DNA of 64,000 bases, taken from NCBI RefSeq assembly GCF_022664455.2, contig NZ_JAKRKC020000001.1, positions 3,725,001-3,789,000 of the forward strand, written 5' to 3'. Numbering within the stretch: the stretch's first letter is position 1; each line of letters starts with the position of its first letter. Source of the stretch: Actinomadura luzonensis (GTDB lineage Bacteria > Actinomycetota > Actinomycetes > Streptosporangiales > Streptosporangiaceae). The notes under the pieces are model-generated. The model was not told the DNA's origin. It saw only the letters and a list, made by a program, of their open reading frames with translations, and searched no databases. The translations under genes and the position numbers were made by a program. This document shows positions 34,137 through 43,091 of this stretch, one piece after another.

Positions 34137-36055
34137 AGCTCGACCGGATCCACTTCGGCGCCGACTACAACCCGGAGCAGTGGCCGCCGGAGGTGTGGCG
34201 GGAGGACGTGCGGCTCATGCGCGAGGCCGGCGTCACGATCGTCACGCTCGGCATCTTCTCCTGGGCGAGCGTCGAGCCGGAGCCGGGCCGGCACGACTTC
34301 TCCTGGCTGGACGAGGTGATGGACCTGCTGGGCGACGCGGGGATCGCGGTCAGCCTGGCCACCGGCACCGCCTCGCCGCCCGCCTGGTTCTCCCGCCTGC
34401 ACCCCGAGACAATGCCGGTCACCCGCGACGGGGTGCGGCTGTCGCCCGGCTCGCGGCAGCACTACTGCCCGAGCTCGCCGCTCTACCGGCGGGCCGCCGC
34501 GGGTCTCGCGGCCGAGCTCGGCAAACGGTACGGCGGGCATCCGGCGCTGGCGCTGTGGCACGTCGGCAACGAGTACGGCTGCCACGTCCGGGAGTGCTAC
34601 TGCGAGGTGTCGGCGGAGGACTTCCGGGCCTGGCTGCGCGGCCGTTACGGCGACCTCGACGCGCTCAACGCCGCCTGGTCCACGACGTTCTGGAGCCAGC
34701 GGCTCGGCGACTGGGCCGAGGTGCTGCCGCCGCGCGCCGCGCCCACCCTGCGCAACCCGGCGCAGGAGCTCGACTACCGGCGCTTCTCCTCCGACGCGCT
34801 GCTGGCCTGCTACCGGGCCGAGCGCGAGGTGCTGCGGGAGCTGACGCCGGACGTGCCGGTCACCACCAACATCATGGGGATGTGGGAGCCGGTCGCCGAC
34901 TACGCCTCCTGGGCGCCCGACTTCGACGTGGTGGCCCTCGACCTGTATCCCGAGCCGAAGGACCCGCGCGCGCACATCGACGCGGCCTTCTTCCACGACC
35001 AGATGCGCTCGCTCGGCGGCGGCCGGCCGTACCTGATGATGGAGACCGCGACCAGCGCGATCAGCTACCGCCCGCCCAACCGCCCGAAGCGGCCGGGGCT
35101 CAACCGGCTGTGGAGCCACCAGGCGGTGGCGCGCGGCGCGGACGCCGTCATGTACTTCCAGTGGCGGGCCTCGGCGGGCGGCGCGGAGAAGTTCCACTCC
35201 GCGGTCGTCTCGCACGGCGGCGCGGGCGACCGCGTCTTCCGCGAGGTCAAGGCGCTCGGCGCGGAGCTGGCGGGCCTGTCGCGGGTGGCGGGCACGCGGG
35301 TGCCCGCCGAGGTGGCGCTGGTGCACGACTACCCGAACTGGTGGTCGCTCGAACTGGACGCCCGGCCCGGGGAGCTGCGGATCGCCGAGCGGGTCCGCGC
35401 CCATTACGACCCGCTGTGGCACGAGAACGTCACGGTGGACGTGGTGCCGCCCGAGGCCGACCTGTCGGGCTACCGGCTCGTCGTCGTGCCCAACCTGTAC
35501 CTGTGCGGCGACGCCGCCGCGGCGAACCTGCGCCGGTACGTCGAGGGCGGCGGCCACCTGCTGATGTCGTTCTTCAGCGGCATCGCCGACGCCTGCGACC
35601 GGATCCGGCTCGGCGGCCACCCGGGCGCCTTCCGCGACCTGCTGGGGCTGCGGGTGGAGGAGTTCTGGCCGCTCTCCGAGGACGAGCGGATCGCCCTCGA
35701 CACGGGCGGCGAGGCCGGCCTGTGGGCCGACCACGTCGTGACCGAGGGCGCGGAGGTGCTGGCGCGCTACGCGGGCGGCCCGCTGCCCGGCGAGCCGGCG
35801 ATCACCCGGCACGCCTTCGGCGCGGGCGTCGCCACCTACCTCGGCACCCGCCCGGACGCGGCCGCCATGCGGGCGCTGACCCGCGACGTGCTGCGGCTGG
35901 CGGGCGTCGAGCCGGTGCTGGCCGGGCTGCCCGACGGGGTGGAGGCGGTGCGCCGCGGCCCCCGGGTGTTCCTGCTGAACCACACCGACCGGCCGGTGCG
36001 GGCGGCCGGGATCGAACTGGGGCCTCTGGGGGCCGTCGTAGTGGAGGACGCGTGA
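34133..36055 (+). CDS. GH42 beta-galactosidase, cytoplasmic
   Basis: The 640-residue enzyme shows all GH42 regions: HFGADYNPEQWPPEVWREDV, the acid/base Glu in WHVGNEYGCH, the metal-site-like CYCEVSAEDFRAWL, and the nucleophile Glu in LMMETATSAI. The middle trimerisation domain and C-terminal beta domain complete the usual length. There is no signal peptide, so it hydrolyses galactosides after uptake by the adjacent importer, releasing galactose. It overlaps both neighbours by 4 bp. Confidence 0.95.
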   Translation: MKLDRIHFGADYNPEQWPPEVWREDVRLMREAGVTIVTLGIFSWASVEPEPGRHDFSWLDEVMDLLGDAGIAVSLATGTASPPAWFSRLHPETMPVTRDGVRLSPGSRQHYCPSSPLYRRAAAGLAAELGKRYGGHPALALWHVGNEYGCHVRECYCEVSAEDFRAWLRGRYGDLDALNAAWSTTFWSQRLGDWAEVLPPRAAPTLRNPAQELDYRRFSSDALLACYRAEREVLRELTPDVPVTTNIMGMWEPVADYASWAPDFDVVALDLYPEPKDPRAHIDAAFFHDQMRSLGGGRPYLMMETATSAISYRPPNRPKRPGLNRLWSHQAVARGADAVMYFQWRASAGGAEKFHSAVVSHGGAGDRVFREVKALGAELAGLSRVAGTRVPAEVALVHDYPNWWSLELDARPGELRIAERVRAHYDPLWHENVTVDVVPPEADLSGYRLVVVPNLYLCGDAAAANLRRYVEGGGHLLMSFFSGIADACDRIRLGGHPGAFRDLLGLRVEEFWPLSEDERIALDTGGEAGLWADHVVTEGAEVLARYAGGPLPGEPAITRHAFGAGVATYLGTRPDAAAMRALTRDVLRLAGVEPVLAGLPDGVEAVRRGPRVFLLNHTDRPVRAAGIELGPLGAVVVEDA

Positions 36056-36786
36056 GCGATCCGGGAATGCGCAGGTTCGCCGGGCGGCGGGCGGTGGTGA
36101 CGGGCGGGGCGTCCGGCATCGGCGCCGCGACCGCGGCCCGGCTCGCCGCCGAGGGGGCAGCCGTGCTGGCCGTGGACGTGGCTCCGGAGGGCCGGGTGGC
36201 GGGCGTCGAGTACCTGCGCGGCGACGTCTCCAAGGAGGAGACCTGGGAGCGGGTGGCCGCGTGGGGGCCGGTGGACGTCGTGGTCAGCAACGCCGCGGCC
36301 GTGCAGGTCGCGCCCGCGCACGAGACGTCGCTGGCGTCCTGGGACCGGCAGCTCTCGGTCGGCCTGACCGCGACCTTCCTGGCCGCGCGCCGGCTGCTGC
36401 CCGGCATGTCGGGCATATCCGGCCTGCCGGGCGGCTCGATGGTCGTCACCTCGTCGGTGCACGCCCTGGTCGGGCTGCCCGGCCACCCCGCCTACGCCGC
36501 CGCCAAGGGCGGGCTGACGGCGCTGACACGGCAGCTCGCCGTGGAGTACGGTCCGTACGCGCGGGTCAACTGCGTGCTGCCCGGCCCCGTGATGACCCCG
36601 GCGTGGGACCGCGTGGACGAGCGGGGCCGGGCCGACAGCGTCCGGGCGACCGTGCTCGGCCGGTTCGGCGAGCCGGAGGAGGTGGCGGCGGTGATCGCGT
36701 TCCTCGCCTCGGCGGAGGCGTCGTTCATGACCGGCGCGTGCGTGGTCGTGGACGGCGGCTGGAGCGTCGTGAAGGACTCGGCGTGA
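36052..36786 (+). CDS. SDR-family dehydrogenase, probable sugar (galactose) dehydrogenase
   Basis: The 244-residue short-chain dehydrogenase starts at a GTG overlapping the beta-galactosidase stop. It has the NAD(P)-binding GGASGIG motif, the NAAAV motif, the catalytic Ser in VVTSSVHALVG and Tyr-x3-Lys in YAAAKGG. The acidic residue after beta2 (AVDVAPEG) favours NAD. Because it lies between a beta-galactosidase and a galactonate dehydratase, it most likely oxidises galactose to galactonolactone; the family alone would not tell. Confidence 0.85.
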   Translation: MSDPGMRRFAGRRAVVTGGASGIGAATAARLAAEGAAVLAVDVAPEGRVAGVEYLRGDVSKEETWERVAAWGPVDVVVSNAAAVQVAPAHETSLASWDRQLSVGLTATFLAARRLLPGMSGISGLPGGSMVVTSSVHALVGLPGHPAYAAAKGGLTALTRQLAVEYGPYARVNCVLPGPVMTPAWDRVDERGRADSVRATVLGRFGEPEEVAAVIAFLASAEASFMTGACVVVDGGWSVVKDSA

Positions 36787-37466
36787 CGCGCCCGTACGAG
36801 GGCCGCGGGCTGCACGGCCAGACGGTCGAGGCCATCGCCGCGATGATCTTCGGCGGCGAGGTGAAGGAGGGCGACACCCTCGACGTGCTCGCCCTGCAGG
36901 AGCGGCTGGGCGTCAGCTCGACCGCGCTGCGCGAGGCGATGAAGGTGCTCACCGCCAAGGGCCTGATCGGCGCCCGGCCGAAGCTCGGCACCTACGTGCG
37001 CCCGCACGCCGACTGGCACCTGCTGGACGGCGACGTCATCCGCTGGAAGTTCGCCGGCCGGCCCGACCCGGCGTTCCTGCGCGACCTGCACGAGCTGCGC
37101 TCGATCGTCGAGCCGCCGGTCGCCCGGCTGGCCGCGCTGCGCCGCACCCCGGAGGAGCTGGCCACGCTGGAGCGGGCGCTGGAGCGGATGTCGGCCGAGC
37201 CCAACTCGGTCGAGGCCGACCTCGACTTCCACCGGGCGCTGCTGGTGGCCGGCAAGAACGAGCTGCTGGTCAGAATGGAGGTCGTCATGGGGGCGGGGCT
37301 GGCCGGCCGCGACCGGCTGGTGCACGGCCCGAGCCACACCGGCGACCCGGTGCCGAGCCACCTTGCGGTGCTGGAGGCGATCCGGCGCGGCGACGCGGAG
37401 GCGGCCGAGCGGGCCATGCGCGACCTGCTGGACAAGGCGTGGCGCGACGTGCAGGGGCTGCTGTGA
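36783..37466 (+). CDS. GntR/FadR-family regulator of the galactoside operon
   Basis: The 227-residue protein begins at a GTG overlapping the SDR stop by 4 bp. The winged HTH occupies residues 10-75 (LDVLALQERLGVSSTALREA, then LIGARPKLGTYVRP). The FCD ligand domain follows with the metal-binding Asp/His pattern (DLDFHRALLVAGKN, PSHLAVLEAIRRGD). It resembles DgoR-type galactonate-responsive repressors and probably controls the promoter at 30921. Confidence 0.9.
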   Translation: MTRPYEGRGLHGQTVEAIAAMIFGGEVKEGDTLDVLALQERLGVSSTALREAMKVLTAKGLIGARPKLGTYVRPHADWHLLDGDVIRWKFAGRPDPAFLRDLHELRSIVEPPVARLAALRRTPEELATLERALERMSAEPNSVEADLDFHRALLVAGKNELLVRMEVVMGAGLAGRDRLVHGPSHTGDPVPSHLAVLEAIRRGDAEAAERAMRDLLDKAWRDVQGLL

Positions 37467-38608
37467 AGATCACCAAGGTGGAGACGTTCCAGGTGCCGCC
37501 CCGCTGGCTGTTCTGCCGGGTGGAGACCGACGACGGCGTGACCGGCTGGGGCGAGCCGGTCGTCGAGGGCCGGGCGGAGGTCGTCAGGGCCGCGGTGCAC
37601 GTGCTGGCCGACTACCTCGTGGGCCAGGACCCGCTGCGCATCGAGGACCACTGGCAGGTGCTCACCAAGGGCGGCTTCTACCGGGGCGGCCCGGTGCTGT
37701 CCAGCGCGGTCGCCGGCATCGACCAGGCGTTGTGGGACATCGCGGGCAAGCACTACGGCGCGCCGGTGCACGCGCTGCTCGGCGGGCCGGTGCGCGACCG
37801 GGTGCGGGTGTACGCGTGGGTGGGCGGCGACGACCCCGGCGAGCTGCGCGAGCAGATCACGGCGCAGGTCGAGGCCGGGTTCACCGCGGTCAAGATGAAC
37901 GGCTCCGGCCTGATGCCGCGCGCCCTGACCCCGGCCGACCTGGCCGCCGTGGTCGGCCGGGCCGAGATCGCGAGAGAGGTGCTGGGCCCCGGCCGCGACT
38001 TCGCGGTCGACCTGCACGGCCGCACCGGCGTGGCGGGCGCCCGCCGCATCGTGACGGCCCTGGAGGGGCTGCACCCGATGTTCGTCGAGGAGCCGGTGCT
38101 GCCGGAGCACCTGCACCGGCTGGCCGAGGTGACCTCGGCCGCCGCTGTCCCGATCGCGCTCGGCGAGCGGCTCTACTCGCGGGCGGAGTTCCTGCCCGCG
38201 CTGAACGCCGGGCTCGCCGTGGCGCAGCCCGACCTGTCGCACGCGGGCGGCATCTCGGAGGTGCGGCGCATCGCCGCGCTGGCCGAGACGTTCGACGTGC
38301 AGCTCGCCCCGCACTGCCCGCTCGGGCCGCTGGCGCTGGCCGCGAGCCTCCAGGTGGCCTTCGCCACGCCCAACTTCCTCATCCAGGAGCAGAGCGCGGG
38401 CATCCACTACAACGCCGGCGCCGAGCTGCTCGACTACGTGCTCGACCCGGCCCCGTTCGCCTTCACCGGCGGGCACGCGCGCCGCACGGACCTGCCCGGC
38501 CTCGGCGTGGAGGTGGACGAGCGCGCCGTGCGGGAGGCCGACCGCCGCTCGCACGCCTGGCGCAACCCGGTGTGGCGGCACGACGACGGCTCCTTCGCCG
38601 AGTGGTGA
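37463..38608 (+). CDS. dgoD: D-galactonate dehydratase
   Basis: The 381-residue enolase-superfamily enzyme starts at a GTG overlapping the regulator stop. Recognition points are the N-terminal lid (VKITKVETFQVPPRWLFCRV), VKMNGSG, the Asp-x-His catalytic pair in FAVDLHGRTG, metal ligands in MFVEEPVLPEH and IALGERLYSR, and HCPLGPLALAASLQ with the catalytic His. It dehydrates D-galactonate to 2-keto-3-deoxygalactonate. The kinase and aldolase needed to finish the DeLey-Doudoroff pathway are not in this operon. It is the last gene. Confidence 0.9.
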   Translation: MKITKVETFQVPPRWLFCRVETDDGVTGWGEPVVEGRAEVVRAAVHVLADYLVGQDPLRIEDHWQVLTKGGFYRGGPVLSSAVAGIDQALWDIAGKHYGAPVHALLGGPVRDRVRVYAWVGGDDPGELREQITAQVEAGFTAVKMNGSGLMPRALTPADLAAVVGRAEIAREVLGPGRDFAVDLHGRTGVAGARRIVTALEGLHPMFVEEPVLPEHLHRLAEVTSAAAVPIALGERLYSRAEFLPALNAGLAVAQPDLSHAGGISEVRRIAALAETFDVQLAPHCPLGPLALAASLQVAFATPNFLIQEQSAGIHYNAGAELLDYVLDPAPFAFTGGHARRTDLPGLGVEVDERAVREADRRSHAWRNPVWRHDDGSFAEW

Positions 38609-38621
38609 GCCTCCTGCCCGG

Positions 38622-40507
38622 TCAGGGCCGCTGCCCGGCCGGGGAGGCGTCGGCGTCGACGGCGGCGCGCAGGATCTCGCCCAGCTCGCGGGGCAGCGGC
38701 AGGGTCTCCAGGTCCTCCAGCGGGACGGGCAGCGGCAGCCGCCAGTTGGGGCGCAGGGCGTCGGCGCCCGGGATGTTGGGCCGCTCCGGCACCGCGAGCG
38801 CGTCGTCCAGCGTGGCCGACAGCAGCAGCGAGGGTGCCTTGGCCAGCAGCCGGTAGGCGGACAGGACGGCGTGGGCGGCGTCGGCGTCCGGTTCGAGCCC
38901 GCCGTGGGCGGCCAGCGCGGCGCGCAGCGCGCGGGAGCCGTCCTCGTTGGGCCGCAGGCCGAGGCGGCGCTGCTCGGCCAGGTCGCTGCCGGTCCACAGG
39001 CCCGCGACGGTGGGCAGGTCGTGGGTGGTGACGGCGGCCATCGCGGACTCCGGCCAGGCGGCCGGGTCGTCCTGCTCGAACCAGAGCAGCCGGTAGGACA
39101 GCAGGCCGCGCTCGGCCAGCGTCTCGCGCACGCCCGGCTCGACCGTGCCGAGGTCCTCGCCGATGACGGGCGCGCCGGCCCGGTGGCTCTCCAGCGCGAC
39201 GATGTCGAGCAGGTCGCCCGCCGGGTAGCGGACGTAGGCGCCCTGCGCGGCGCTCGCCCCCGACGGGATCCACCACAGCCGGAACAGGCCCATCACGTGG
39301 TCGATGCGCAGCCCGCCGGAGGCGGCGATGGTGGCGCGGACGCTGTCGATGAACGGCCGGTAGCCGGCCTGGCGCAGCTTCCACGGCACGAACGGCGGTA
39401 GCCCCCAGTCCTGGCCGGCGGCGTTGAACTCGTCTCCGGGGGCGCCGACGCTGACGCCCTGGGCCAGGAGGTCCTGCCAGGACCAGGCGTCGGCCCCGTC
39501 CGGGTCGACCCCGACGGGGAGGTCCTGGATGACCGGCAGGCCGGCGGCGGCCGTGGCGAGCTGCCGCTCGGTGAGCCACTGCAGCCAGGCGTGGAAGCGC
39601 ACGCGGGGGGCGTGGTCGCGGGCGAAGCGGGCGACGGCGGGGCCGTCCGGGCGGCGGTAGCCGGCGGGCCAGGCCCGCCAGCTCGGGCCGTGCCGCTCGG
39701 CGAGGACGCACCAGGTGGCGAACTCCTCCAGGCCGGCGCCCTTGCCGGCCCGCCACAGCTCGAACTCCTCGCCGGGCGGGCCGCTCTCCCAGACGCGCTC
39801 CAGCGCGGCCAGCTTGAGCCGCCAGGTGGCGTCGCGGTCGAGCTCCGGCAGGTCGTTGAGGGCGCGGCCGCGGGCGATCGTCTCCTCGTCCAGGACCCCG
39901 GCGGCGCCCGGCACGTCCTCGACGCGGAGGTAGAGGGGGCTGTGGAAGCGGCGGCTGGCCGGATAGTAGGGGCTCGGCTGGACGGGGGTGACGGGGGCGG
40001 TGGCGTGCAGCGGGTTGACCAGCAGGAACCCGGCTCCGCGGCCGGCCGCCCAGCCGGCCAGGCGGCGCAGGTCGGCCAGGTCGCCGACGCCCCAGCTGGT
40101 GCGGGAGCGGGCGGCGTAGAGCTGGACGGCCCAGCCCCAGGCGCGGCGGTCCGGCGGGCGGCAGCGGCCAGGGCTGACGATCAGCAGGTGGGGGGTGTCG
40201 TCGCCGGGGCGGCGCAGGGTGTGGTAGCCGAACGGCAGGTCGGGCGGGAGGGCGTCGGTGACGCGCAGCTCGGCGCCGTCCTCCAGGACCAGGTCGGCGG
40301 GGCCGACACGGTCGCCGCGCCGCCGCACCAACGTGCGCGGCTGCGCCGGGCCGCCGCTCCCCCGCTCCCCGGGCCGTCCGCCCCGGCGCCGTCCGGGGGC
40401 GGGGCGCCCATGACGGCGCGCAGGGCGGCGACCGTCTCGGCGGGAACCTGGCGGCGCCGGCCGCCGGCGTCGTCGTACTCGTGGTCGATGCCCCAGGCGT
40501 CGGTCAT
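38622..40507 (-). CDS. malQ: 4-alpha-glucanotransferase (amylomaltase), one frameshift
   Basis: The gene starts at the ATG at 40507 (MTDAWGIDHEYDDAGGRRRQ), 5 bp after treZ. A single-base shift near 40345-40380, in a run of G and C, moves the frame; downstream the coding frame reads RTLVRRRGDRVGPADLVLED to the stop at 38622. GH77 motifs are intact: NPLHATAPV, GLRIDHVMGLFRLWWIP (nucleophile Asp), VIGEDLGTVEP (acid/base Glu) and TTHDLPTVAGLW. The enzyme disproportionates maltodextrins and works with TreZ on glycogen-derived glucans. Translation from an internal start would give about 560 residues, so the shift may be a sequence error. Confidence 0.85.
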
Positions 40508-40511
40508 CGTC

Positions 40512-42236
40512 TCAGTCCTCCAGGATGGCCACGGTGTCCGGTGGCAGGGTCAGGTCGGTCCCGGACAGCGTGATCCCGGGGTCGGAGGCGGCGAGCAGGC
40601 GGCGCCGGCCCGGCACCGTGCGGGCCCGGCCGCCGAGGTTGGCGGCCACCAGGACGGGCCCCCGCTCGACGGTCACCAGCCCGGCCTCCTCGTCGCAGCC
40701 GGCGCGGACGCGGTCCAGGCGGCCGTCGGTGAGGGCGGGCACCCGCCGCCGCAGCGCGATCAGCTCGCGGTGCCAGGCCAGCAGCCGGGCGTGGGACTCC
40801 TTGCCCGGCTCGCTCCAGTCCAGGCGGGACCGTTCGAACGTGGCCGGGTCCTGCGGGTCGGGCACCTGCTCCGGCTCCCACCCGAAGCCCGCGAACTCCC
40901 GGCGGCGGCCCTCGCTGACCGCGCGGCCCAGCTCGGGGTCCTCGTGGTCGGTGAAGTACTGGAACGGGGTGGTCGCGCCCCACTCCTCGCCCTGGAACAA
41001 CATCGGCGTGAACGGGGCGGTGAGCAGCAGCGCGGCGGCGACCCGCAGCCGGCCCTCGCTCATCAGCGCCGGGGCGCGCTCGCCCTGCGCCCGGTTGCCC
41101 ACCTGGTCGTGGTTCTGGGCGCACACCACGAACCGGTGGCCGGGCAGCCCGGCCGGCGACCTGCCGTGCACCCGGCCGCGGTGCGGCGACCACGTCCCGT
41201 CGTAGACCCACGCCTGGCGCAGCGCCTTGGCGAGCAGGGTGAGCGGGCCGAACTCGGAGTAGTAGCCGTCGCGCTCGCCGGTCAGCGCGGCGTGCAGGGC
41301 GTGGTGCCACTCGTCGGCCCAGGCGGCGTCGAGGCCGTAGCCGCCGGCCTCGCGCGGGCGGACGAACCGCGGGTCGTTGAGGTCGCTCTCGGCGATGAGG
41401 AACAGCGGGCGGCGCACGTGCGCGGACAGCTCCGCGACCTCCTCGGCGAGCTGCTCCAGCAGGTGCGCGGCCGAGTCGTCGGCGATGGCGTGCACGGCGT
41501 CCAGGCGGAGGCCGTCGCAGTGGTAGTCGCGCAGCCACATGAGGGCGTTGTCGATGACGAACGAGCGCACCTCGCCGCTGCCCGGCCCGTCGAAGTTGAC
41601 GCCGTCGCCCCAGTTGGTGGTGTGGCGGCCGGTGAAGTAGGGGCCGAACTGCGGCAGGTAGTTGCCCGACGGGCCGAGGTGGTTGTAGACGACGTCCATG
41701 ACGACGCCGAGGCCGTGCGCGTGGCAGGCGTCCACCAGGCGCTTCAGGCCGTCGGGGCCGCCGTAGGCGTGGTGGGGGGCGTACAGGGAGACCCCGTCGT
41801 AGCCCCAGCCGCGGCGGCCGGAGAACTCGGCGACCGGCATCAGCTCGATCGCGTCCACGCCCAGCTCGGCCAGGTGCGGCAGGCGCTCGATCACGCCGTC
41901 GAAGGTGCCGGCGGGCGAGAACGTGCCGACGTGCAGCTCGTACAGGACCGCGCCGGGCAGCGGCGTGCCGCGCCACCCGTCGTCGCTCCAGGGGAAGGCG
42001 GCGTGGTCGACCAGCCGGGAGGGGCCGTGCGGGCCGCGCGGCTGGTACGGCGAGCGCGGGTCGGGCCGCGGCGGGCCGCCGTCCAGCGCGTACGCGTAGT
42101 CGGTGCCCGGGCCGGCGTCGGCCACGGCGCGCTCCCACCAGCCGCCGGACGAGCGCCGCATGGGGAGCCTGCGCTCCCCCAGCACCAGCTCCACCCGTTC
42201 GCGCTCCGGCGCCCACACCCGGAACTCGTGCGCCAC
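40512..42236 (-). CDS. treZ: Malto-oligosyltrehalose trehalohydrolase
   Basis: The 574-residue GH13 enzyme starts at a GTG at 42236 (GGGGAG upstream; HEFRVWAPERERVELVLG). An N-terminal CBM48-like domain precedes the barrel with ELMPVAEFSGRRGWGYDGV, VVMDVVYNHLGPSGNYL, DGLRLDAVHAI (nucleophile Asp), LIAESDLNDPR (acid/base Glu) and CAQNHDQVGNRA. It releases trehalose from maltooligosyl-trehalose in the TreY-TreZ pathway; treY and treX are not in the window. An upstream ATG at 42314 is also open but adds a non-conserved basic tail. Confidence 0.93.
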   Translation of the reverse strand: MAHEFRVWAPERERVELVLGERRLPMRRSSGGWWERAVADAGPGTDYAYALDGGPPRPDPRSPYQPRGPHGPSRLVDHAAFPWSDDGWRGTPLPGAVLYELHVGTFSPAGTFDGVIERLPHLAELGVDAIELMPVAEFSGRRGWGYDGVSLYAPHHAYGGPDGLKRLVDACHAHGLGVVMDVVYNHLGPSGNYLPQFGPYFTGRHTTNWGDGVNFDGPGSGEVRSFVIDNALMWLRDYHCDGLRLDAVHAIADDSAAHLLEQLAEEVAELSAHVRRPLFLIAESDLNDPRFVRPREAGGYGLDAAWADEWHHALHAALTGERDGYYSEFGPLTLLAKALRQAWVYDGTWSPHRGRVHGRSPAGLPGHRFVVCAQNHDQVGNRAQGERAPALMSEGRLRVAAALLLTAPFTPMLFQGEEWGATTPFQYFTDHEDPELGRAVSEGRRREFAGFGWEPEQVPDPQDPATFERSRLDWSEPGKESHARLLAWHRELIALRRRVPALTDGRLDRVRAGCDEEAGLVTVERGPVLVAANLGGRARTVPGRRRLLAASDPGITLSGTDLTLPPDTVAILED

Positions 42237-42430
42237 CCGCTCCCCTTCCCTGCGCCTGCCCGCGCGGAACCGCTCCACGACGCGGCGGTTCCTACCCGCT
42301 CGCACCTCCCGCATGCCCGGTGCTCACGCCCGCGATTATCCCCGCGGCGGGCCCGGAGCGGACGGCGCCGGCGTTCACTTCGTGCAATGGCGGCCCCGGC
42401 CACGGGCGGGTGGGCCCGCGCGCCGGGGCG

Positions 42431-42946
42431 TCAGAAGGCGAAGCCGCCCGGGCGGCCGTTGCGGTCGGCGATCAGCCCGGCGAGGGTGGCGACGGCGATC
42501 TCGGGCGGGGTGCGCGAGCCGATGTTGAGCCCGATCGGCCGGTGGACGCGGGCGACCTCCTCCGGCGGCACGCCGAGATCGGCCAGCGCCCGCACATGCG
42601 GCCCCACGTGGCGGGGGCTGCCCATGAGGCCGATCCAGCGGGCCGGGGACTTCAGCAGGTCGCGCAGCACCGGGCCGATCTCCGCCCGGTGGTGGTCGGT
42701 GAGCACGACGTCGGCCGTGGCGTCGACGTGCTCGCCGATGTCACGCACGGCCGGGAAGCCGTCCAGGCGGCGGGACGGGTCGGGCTCCAGCAGGACCGGC
42801 CGGAAGCCCAGCTCGGCCCCGAACCGCAGCAGACAGCCGGCCACCGGGGAGGCGAAGACGGCGACCAGGGTGCGGGCGGCCTCCCCGGCTGCGGTGTCGC
42901 CGTGGGCCACCTCGCACGCCGGGTCCTCGTCGTGGATGTGGGTCAT
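42431..42946 (-). CDS. XdhC-like Rossmann-domain protein
   Basis: The 171-residue product matches the C-terminal XdhC_C Rossmann domain (LVAVFASPVAGCLLRFGAEL, VVLTDHHRAEIGPVL, WIGLMGSPRHVGPHVRAL, VHRPIGLNIGSRTPPEIAVA) but lacks the N-terminal XdhC/CoxI domain that carries the Mo-cofactor sulfuration partner site. Full XdhC proteins insert sulfurated molybdenum cofactor into xanthine dehydrogenase-type enzymes. As a stand-alone domain it may be a maturation helper; no hydroxylase genes are adjacent. Confidence 0.8.
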   Translation of the reverse strand: MTHIHDEDPACEVAHGDTAAGEAARTLVAVFASPVAGCLLRFGAELGFRPVLLEPDPSRRLDGFPAVRDIGEHVDATADVVLTDHHRAEIGPVLRDLLKSPARWIGLMGSPRHVGPHVRALADLGVPPEEVARVHRPIGLNIGSRTPPEIAVATLAGLIADRNGRPGGFAF

Positions 42947-43091
42947 GCCCGCAGTCTGACACGGCGGGGCCCGCGGGCCGAGGTGCTGCGGCGGCTGGCA
43001 ACGATTCCATCACGCGGGATTAATCCGGCGCGGGCGGGACAGAAGCGATGCCGACCCTCACCCCTCCTGGCCGCCCGCAGAAGAGGCCGAC

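Noticed and set aside
39591..42959. Open frame of 1122 codons antisense to malQ, treZ and the XdhC-like gene
   Set aside because: The other strand encodes three recognisable enzymes; this frame has only low-complexity sequence.
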